Shown here: positions 62,380-64,000 of the stretch, one piece after another
Numbering within the stretch: the first letter of the stretch is position 1
Layout of the letters: each line of letters starts with the position of its first letter
Source of the DNA: Paenibacillus donghaensis
GTDB taxonomy: Bacteria > Bacillota > Bacilli > Paenibacillales > Paenibacillaceae
DNA: 64,000 bases
Direction: 5' to 3'
Assembly (NCBI RefSeq): GCF_002192415.1
Contig: NZ_CP021780.1
Location: forward strand, 3,782,001-3,846,000
Notes under the pieces: generated by a model
Databases searched by the model: none
Told to the model about the DNA's origin: nothing
What the model saw: the letters and a program-made list of their open reading frames with translations, nothing else
Made by a program: the position numbers and the translations under genes

Positions 62380-62410
62380 CACCGTGCAAACCAGCCCTAT
62401 TCCAGGCCGT

Positions 62411-62503
62411 TTAGAACACCTTCGTCGTCCACGATTCGCAGTTCCACGTTTCGGTCACGATATCGCGGTAAAATTCGGGTTTATGGGAAATCAGCAAAAT
62501 GCT
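62411..62503 (-). pseudogene. C-terminal fragment of an ABC-F ATPase
   Basis: The frame reads SILLISHKPEFYRDIVTETW, then NCESWTTKVF and stop. This is the characteristic end of ABC-F ribosome-protection proteins (SH-x-PEFY, WNCEDWTTK). About 500 residues upstream are gone; the sequence is joined directly to a piece of S-layer-homology domain. It is too short to be functional. Confidence 0.75.
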
Positions 62504-62504
62504 G

Positions 62505-62678
62505 GATTCTGTACATGATAACGGCAGCTTCCGCTCTAGTAGCATTTATTCTGGGGGTGAGGGTATCTCCGTTTCCGTTGACAATACCTTCCTTCACCAT
62601 GAAAGCAACGCCTTCCACTGCATATGACGCTATATCCGATTTGTCACTGAATTTCTGGATATCCGCGGCTCCCTGCGG
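62505..62678 (-). pseudogene. S-layer homology (SLH) domain fragment
   Basis: IQKFSDKSDIASYAVEGVAF, MVKEGIVNGNGDTLTPRINA and TRAEAAVIMYRI form one nearly complete SLH repeat (FxD, WA-like, GxxxG, xPxxxxTRAEAA). It is fused in frame to an IS200-type transposase piece upstream and abuts an ABC-F tail. SLH domains bind pyruvylated cell-wall polymers in Paenibacillus S-layer and exoenzyme proteins; here it is a scrap. Confidence 0.78.
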
Positions 62679-62980
62679 TGTCCAAAGTGAAGGCAAATGA
62701 GCTAAATGTTTAAACTCCTCTCTCAGTCGTTTAGATGTGACTCCTTTAATTTTTGCCATAATATCAGCAGGACTAAATGTCGGCAAAGCATTCAAAAATA
62801 GATGTGCGTGATCTTGATCTGTTTCGATTGCGATAATCTCTATTTTCAAATCATTACAAACATCTTAAATCTACTTTCAACATCAAATTTAAGAAAGATT
62901 TTCTTTCGATATTGTGGACAAAAAACAAAGTGATAATTGATTAGCGATACGGTTGTGTTGGTTCTTCTATAATTATCCAT
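62679..62980 (-). pseudogene. IS200/IS605-type TnpA transposase, frameshifted and truncated
   Basis: ATG 62980 reads MDNYRRTNTTVSLINYHFVF, CPQYRKKIFLKFDVESRFKM. A one-base deletion near 62860 then shifts the frame to NDLKIEIIAIETDQDHAHLF and ends at HLPSLWT, where the SLH scrap begins. The HUH motif (DHAHLF) survives, but the Tyr-containing C-terminal helix is lost. Sequence at about 63040-63115 (GGAGTGGGCTTTCTCGC) resembles the end hairpin of IS605-group elements. Confidence 0.8.
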
Positions 62981-63229
62981 ACATTAATTGTATCAGTTTA
63001 TGTTTAAAACTGAAACATGATAACCAAAAAATGTTGGAATTAACGTGTCTTAGAACACGCCTGTTCCAATCTCGCTATCATCCCACACCTAAAGGAGTGG
63101 GCTTTCTCGCTCAAAAAAATTCTGTAAGTCTCCCCTAAAATGATTTAATATTAAATTTTCAATTAAAAACCGTCTTACTTGTCTTTTCAGATGTATAAGA
63201 CGGTTTTGAGCCTTTTCTGGTATTACTAT
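62981..63229. other. IS605-like end sequence and terminator
   Basis: Contains a possible IS605-group end (about 63040-63115) and the terminator of the binding-protein gene (63166-63205: AAAACCGTCTTA / TAAGACGGTTTT on the plus strand, T-run on the minus strand). No gene. Confidence 0.55.
63166..63205 (-). terminator. Terminator of the binding-protein gene
   Basis: A 12-bp stem (AAAACCGTCTTA / TAAGACGGTTTT) with a minus-strand T-run, about 25 bases after the stop at 63230. Confidence 0.85.
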
Positions 63230-64000
63230 TTACTTTTTAAGATAGGCTGCTTTATACTCTTCCATCAATTGTTCCCCACCGTTGTTTTTCCACCTCTCGA
63301 CTTCCGCACTCCAACCGGCTTCATCGATTTTGCCCATGATAAACTTGGTTTCCGCGTCTGTGATTATTTGCTCCAGCTCGCTGCCGCGCTCAGTGAATGT
63401 AACCGAGATCAGCGTAAGAGCAGGATTGGCCACTGCGTACTTATCATTCTCCGCAACCACTTTATTGTTCTTCACGAACAGATCGGTTTGCTTCATCCGT
63501 TTATCCATGTTGTAAGTCTCTCCGCGTTGGAGCAGCGTGTCGCGGTAAGGCTTCACTTCTTTGGCATCCGCGTCCTTATCAAGCGGAAGGGTATAGTCGC
63601 CTTCGACTTTATAATGTTTGCCTTCAACACCCTTATTGATCAGATTGACCATCTCTTTGTCCAGCAGCTTGTCAAGGAACGTTAGAATTTTTTTCACTTC
63701 CGCTTCGGTTTTGACCGAGGACTTCGGAATAGCCAATATTCCGGCATTGCCACTTTCAGCAGGGACCCGGGTTCCTGCTGGCCCTTCCAAAGAAGCAACG
63801 TCTATAACTGCCGTGGGTATGACCTTCACGAGATTTGTCTGCATGGATTGGGCGTTGCCTCCGGAGATCCGCATAGCGACACGGCCTGCTTCATAAGCTT
63901 TATCAATGGTAAGCGCATCGGTTACTGCAAAATCCTGATTGATCAACTGTTCATCATACAGCCGTTTGAACAGCTTCATGGTGTTAAAAAACTCATCCGT
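63230..64000 (-). CDS. Extracellular solute-binding protein (LplA/LipO-like), C-terminal part
   Basis: The open frame runs off the right window edge; 257 codons are visible. DEFFNTMKLFKRLYDEQLIN, GRVAMRISGGNAQSMQ, GNAGILAIPKSSVKTEAEVK and GKIDEAGWSAEVERWKNNGG are typical of the LplA/LipO-like family-1 binding proteins of Paenibacillus polysaccharide or oligosaccharide importers. The signal peptide and start lie outside. A good terminator follows, so this gene ends its operon or stands alone. Confidence 0.9.
   Translation of the reverse strand, partial: TDEFFNTMKLFKRLYDEQLINQDFAVTDALTIDKAYEAGRVAMRISGGNAQSMQTNLVKVIPTAVIDVASLEGPAGTRVPAESGNAGILAIPKSSVKTEAEVKKILTFLDKLLDKEMVNLINKGVEGKHYKVEGDYTLPLDKDADAKEVKPYRDTLLQRGETYNMDKRMKQTDLFVKNNKVVAENDKYAVANPALTLISVTFTERGSELEQIITDAETKFIMGKIDEAGWSAEVERWKNNGGEQLMEEYKAAYLKK

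Noticed and set aside
62481..62849. 122-codon open frame as a genuine protein
   Set aside because: It is an in-frame join of an IS200 transposase piece and an SLH repeat, lacking the start and end of both families.

Overview
The window reads as chromosomal DNA of a Gram-positive, spore-former-type Firmicute, most likely Paenibacillus or a close relative. The signs are consistent AGGAGG-type ribosome binding sites with frequent TTG/GTG starts, DegV and Asp23/Gls24 proteins, a YtrA-type GntR/ABC operon, an S-layer-homology fragment, a secreted GH5 endoglucanase, CUT1-type sugar ABC transporters and LplA-like binding lipoproteins. The genus is inferred, not proven.

Layout. 0.15-1.4 kb: a tyrosine integrase with an 11-bp tandem repeat at its 3' side, probably the end of an integrated element. 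1.5-9 kb: housekeeping-like genes (HesB-like protein, beta-carbonic anhydrase, Tim44-like membrane protein, DUF2653, a DegV/Asp23 operon) and a second SecA with a small unknown partner. 9-14 kb: an OmpR-type two-component system with an FtsX-type ABC exporter. 14.2-16.3 kb: a DUF255/YyaL-type gene broken by a 15-bp insertion carrying an in-frame TAG just before its CxxC motif. 16.5-30.7 kb: a defence island with DarTG, an IS4-family element, an IS5-family element with a clear target duplication, a Wadjet (JetABCD) operon whose jetC is frameshifted, and a decayed IS4-type transposase upstream of jetA. 30.8-36.5 kb: an acetyltransferase, an ABC/DUF4097 operon and an AgrC/AgrA-like two-component pair.

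36.7-49.8 kb is the most interesting block, a coherent minus-strand phosphonate locus. PhnW and PhnX degrade 2-aminoethylphosphonate, and a PbfA-like lyase would feed hydroxylated AEP into PhnX. They sit with a complete CUT1/Ugp-type ABC importer, three PHP-domain metallohydrolases (two tandem paralogues), a DeoR-type regulator and a MATE exporter. Three near-identical operator-like sequences precede the three transcription units. The architecture suggests uptake of an esterified aminoethylphosphonate (for example a glycerol or sugar ester), cleavage by the PHP enzymes, then C-P bond cleavage.

50-64 kb: a beta/gamma-crystallin-like protein; a class C beta-lactamase-like serine hydrolase sharing an almost identical promoter and operator with the adjacent YtrA-type GntR/ABC operon; two copies of a divergent XRE regulator/DUF6809-type module (one decayed); a GH5 cellulase; an ECF sigma factor with a very long C-terminal extension; a graveyard of IS200, SLH and ABC-F fragments; and a partial solute-binding protein at the edge. 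Two intergenic elements of about 185 bp (5818-6002 and 50837-51019) have unrelated sequence but the same 2+2 inverted architecture with a unit spacing of about 50 bp. No tRNA, rRNA or CRISPR array was recognised. Several broken genes carry single-base indels, some in short homopolymer runs, so sequencing error has to be excluded before calling them dead.
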